Below are positions 61,947 through 64,000 of a DNA stretch of 64,000 bases, piece by piece. Location: NCBI GenBank assembly GCA_947170265.1, contig CAMVSV010000004.1, forward strand, positions 1-64,000. Direction: 5' to 3'. The translations under genes were made by a program, and so were the position numbers. The notes under the pieces were generated by a model, which did no database searches, was not told where the DNA came from, and saw only the letters and a program-made list of their open reading frames with translations. Within the stretch, counting starts at the first letter, position 1, and each line of letters opens with the position of its first letter. Source of the stretch: an uncultured Prevotella sp. (GTDB lineage Bacteria > Bacteroidota > Bacteroidia > Bacteroidales > Bacteroidaceae).

Positions 61947-61954
61947 CAAAGATA
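61947..61954 (-). promoter_or_regulatory. -7 element (TATCTTTG) for pfkA
   Basis: caaagata on + strand. Confidence 0.5.
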
Positions 61955-62028
61955 CGGTATTTTTCTTTTACCAACAACTTACCATGGAGTTTTTTTCCTA
62001 CGCACTGTCAAGAATTGAAAGTTTTTAG

Positions 62029-62036
62029 TATTTTTG
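62029..62036 (+). promoter_or_regulatory. -7 element (TATTTTTG) 4 nt before the ATG of the first glycosyltransferase
   Basis: TATTTTTGCACCATG. Confidence 0.45.
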
Positions 62037-62040
62037 CACC

Positions 62041-62979
62041 ATGAAGTTGTCAGTAATAATCCCGGCGTACAATGCAAAATCAACCATTGAGCGATGCATC
62101 AATGGTATAGTGAGCCAACTACCACGCGACTGTGAGGTGATAGTCGTGGACGACGGCTCTACTGATGCAACAGGCAACATCATTGACAAGCTGGCAGAAA
62201 GCCACGAACAGGTCGTGGTCATGCACACAACCAACCACGGACCGAGCGTTGCACGCAACAAGGCGCTCGATATTGCCAAGGGAGACTACATTACCTTTGC
62301 CGACAGCGACGACACTATAGCCCCCCATACATTGGAATATGCCTTGGACACCATGCAGCAACATCCAGAATATGACATACTCGAATACCCAACCCATGTA
62401 GACAGAGGCACCGAGGGGCAATACGACGTATCATTCTCCGACTGCGCCTACCACTCATTCGCAGAATACTGGCTTAAGCTTCAGGGGTACAACCACTCAT
62501 ACGTTTGGAATAAGCTATATAAACGCGAACTGTTCAAAAACATCCGCTTCACGCCTGGGTACATCTTTGAAGACCTCTGGATACAACCTCTTCTCATGAA
62601 GAGAGCCTCCATCATTGCCACCACTTCAAAAGGATGCTACCTCTACAGCTACAACCCCGACGGACTATCCCACAATCTTGATGCCGCACAGCTCGAGATG
62701 GCAGTGAGGGCACATGCTCACACCCTAAGCGAGCTGTCAGCCACCCACTCAGACAATCCTCATTTCTGCACCTATTACCTTAAAGCAGTAAACATACAGA
62801 TTGACCTCTATTCCGCAACCGGCAATATCATTCTCGACTGTCACCCCATTCCATGGAGTTATATTAAGCAAATCACAGGTAAAGCCCTTATTAAAGCAAT
62901 AATCCTTAAACTGTTGGGGCTAAAAATGTTATGTAAAATCATTAATCTAACACATAAAACAACGAATGCCACTCATTAG
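62041..62979 (+). CDS. Glycosyltransferase family 2
   Basis: MKLSVIIPAYNAKSTIERCINGIVSQ, VVDDGSTDATG, FADSDDTI. Confidence 0.94.
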   Translation: MKLSVIIPAYNAKSTIERCINGIVSQLPRDCEVIVVDDGSTDATGNIIDKLAESHEQVVVMHTTNHGPSVARNKALDIAKGDYITFADSDDTIAPHTLEYALDTMQQHPEYDILEYPTHVDRGTEGQYDVSFSDCAYHSFAEYWLKLQGYNHSYVWNKLYKRELFKNIRFTPGYIFEDLWIQPLLMKRASIIATTSKGCYLYSYNPDGLSHNLDAAQLEMAVRAHAHTLSELSATHSDNPHFCTYYLKAVNIQIDLYSATGNIILDCHPIPWSYIKQITGKALIKAIILKLLGLKMLCKIINLTHKTTNATH

Positions 62980-63916
62980 CTTCATCATTCCATCGTTCAA
63001 CCTTCCCTCCGATTACCTTTTGGAGTGCGTCAAGAGTATCCTGGCTCTCCCTCTCTCGGAGCAGGAACGAGAAATAATACTCATCGATGATGGTTCAGAC
63101 ACAAACCAGCTTGAGAGCCTTGGTGACCTCAAGAACCAAGTCCTATTCATAAGACAGAAAAACAGTGGACTAAGTGCTGCACGAAACAGAGGAATAGAAC
63201 TCTGCACAGGAAGGTTCATTCAGTTTGTCGACGGCGACGACGCTCTCGTGAAAGAAGCCTATGCCCACTGCATTGACATTATAAAGAATGACAGCGATGC
63301 CGATTTTATCAAGTTCCAGATGACAAGCAACAAGCCTTCCGCCACATCGCTGCATGACGACCATCCCGTGGCAGGCACCACCTACATGCGCCATAACAAC
63401 CTTCAAGCCAGTGCATGCTCTTACCTGTTCAAGAAAAGCATACTCGGAGAGCTGCGGTTCACCAACGGCATCTACCACGAAGACGAGGAGTTCACCCCAC
63501 TGCTTATGATACGTTCCGAGCGACTCATTGCCACCAACGCACCAGCCTACAGCTACAGAAAGCGTCCCAACTCCATTACGCAGAGCATAGATACGAGCAC
63601 CATCCTCAAACGCCTTGACGACAAGCAGCAGGTACTCCTGCGTCTTTACGACATAGCGTGCCACCAGCACACCGACAGTCGCACGGCACTCCTCAGAAGG
63701 GTCTATCAGTTGGAGATGGACTATATATATAATGTGATTACCGACACTCGTTCCTCGCAACAACTCGAGCAACGCATAGCCGCCCTTAGCAACGCCGGTC
63801 TCTTCCCTCTTGCCAAAGCTAACTACACAAGCAAGTACAAATGGTTCCGCAGAATGTCAAAAAGCAAGGCAGGCAGACATATCCTGCTCGCCACCCTGCC
63901 CCATCTCAAAGCATGA
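62966..63916 (+). CDS. Glycosyltransferase family 2
   Basis: ISFIIPSFNLPSDYLLECVKSIL, LIDDGSDT, FVDGDDALV; overlaps the previous gene by 14 bp. Confidence 0.94.
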   Translation: MPLISFIIPSFNLPSDYLLECVKSILALPLSEQEREIILIDDGSDTNQLESLGDLKNQVLFIRQKNSGLSAARNRGIELCTGRFIQFVDGDDALVKEAYAHCIDIIKNDSDADFIKFQMTSNKPSATSLHDDHPVAGTTYMRHNNLQASACSYLFKKSILGELRFTNGIYHEDEEFTPLLMIRSERLIATNAPAYSYRKRPNSITQSIDTSTILKRLDDKQQVLLRLYDIACHQHTDSRTALLRRVYQLEMDYIYNVITDTRSSQQLEQRIAALSNAGLFPLAKANYTSKYKWFRRMSKSKAGRHILLATLPHLKA

Positions 63917-63920
63917 CGAC

Positions 63921-64000
63921 ATGAAGATACTACTCATTGGGGAATACAGCAACCTGCATGCCACACTCGCCAAGGGACTGCGTGCCATCGGACACTCCGT
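63921..64000 (+). CDS. 5' end of a further gene, probably glycosyltransferase (truncated by window)
   Basis: ATG at 63921: MKILLIGEYSNLHATLAKGLRAIGHS, 4 nt after the previous stop. Confidence 0.6.
   Translation, partial: MKILLIGEYSNLHATLAKGLRAIGHS

Overview
This looks like a chromosomal segment from a Bacteroidales bacterium, probably Prevotella-like. That rests on TAnnTTTG/TTG promoters, the ATP synthase order D-C-(I)-B-E-F-H-A-G, and the TamB/TamA, BspA/DUF285, DUF2723 and DUF4827 content. Most of it is housekeeping: an aminotransferase-iorB-iorA operon, cysE, a THUMP RNA methyltransferase, DPP IV, purD, DUF2723, glmM, nrnA-like, pgk, a POT transporter, tamB/tamA, a malic enzyme-PTA fusion, the complete F-type ATP synthase operon, pfkA, and the start of a glycosyltransferase cluster. 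Three tRNAs are visible: Ser-GCT, Glu-CTC and an initiator-type Met-CAT with a C1.A72 mismatch. The most interesting non-routine signals are: (1) a ~270-bp interspersed repeat with 10-bp terminal inverted repeats and an internal array of palindromes, two full copies (25.9 kb and 53.0 kb) and one partial copy at base 1; (2) two perfect 159-bp tandem units carrying the tRNA-fMet 3' end plus a terminator-like hairpin beside the intact tRNA (46.56-46.99 kb); (3) an island with a predicted single-chain Type IIG-like restriction-methyltransferase, preceded by a ~300-nt promoter-driven structured leader/ncRNA candidate with a 12-bp long-range stem; (4) a degraded IS982-like transposase and a lone secreted-protein ORF enclosed by a 15-bp inverted repeat (57-2495); (5) a ~97-nt stem-loop upstream of a BspA-like gene that is followed by a small acidic peptide gene; (6) two candidate leaderless genes with the same spacing between the -7 element and the start codon. 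No CRISPR array was seen. Nothing was run computationally; family names come from recognising the translated sequences.
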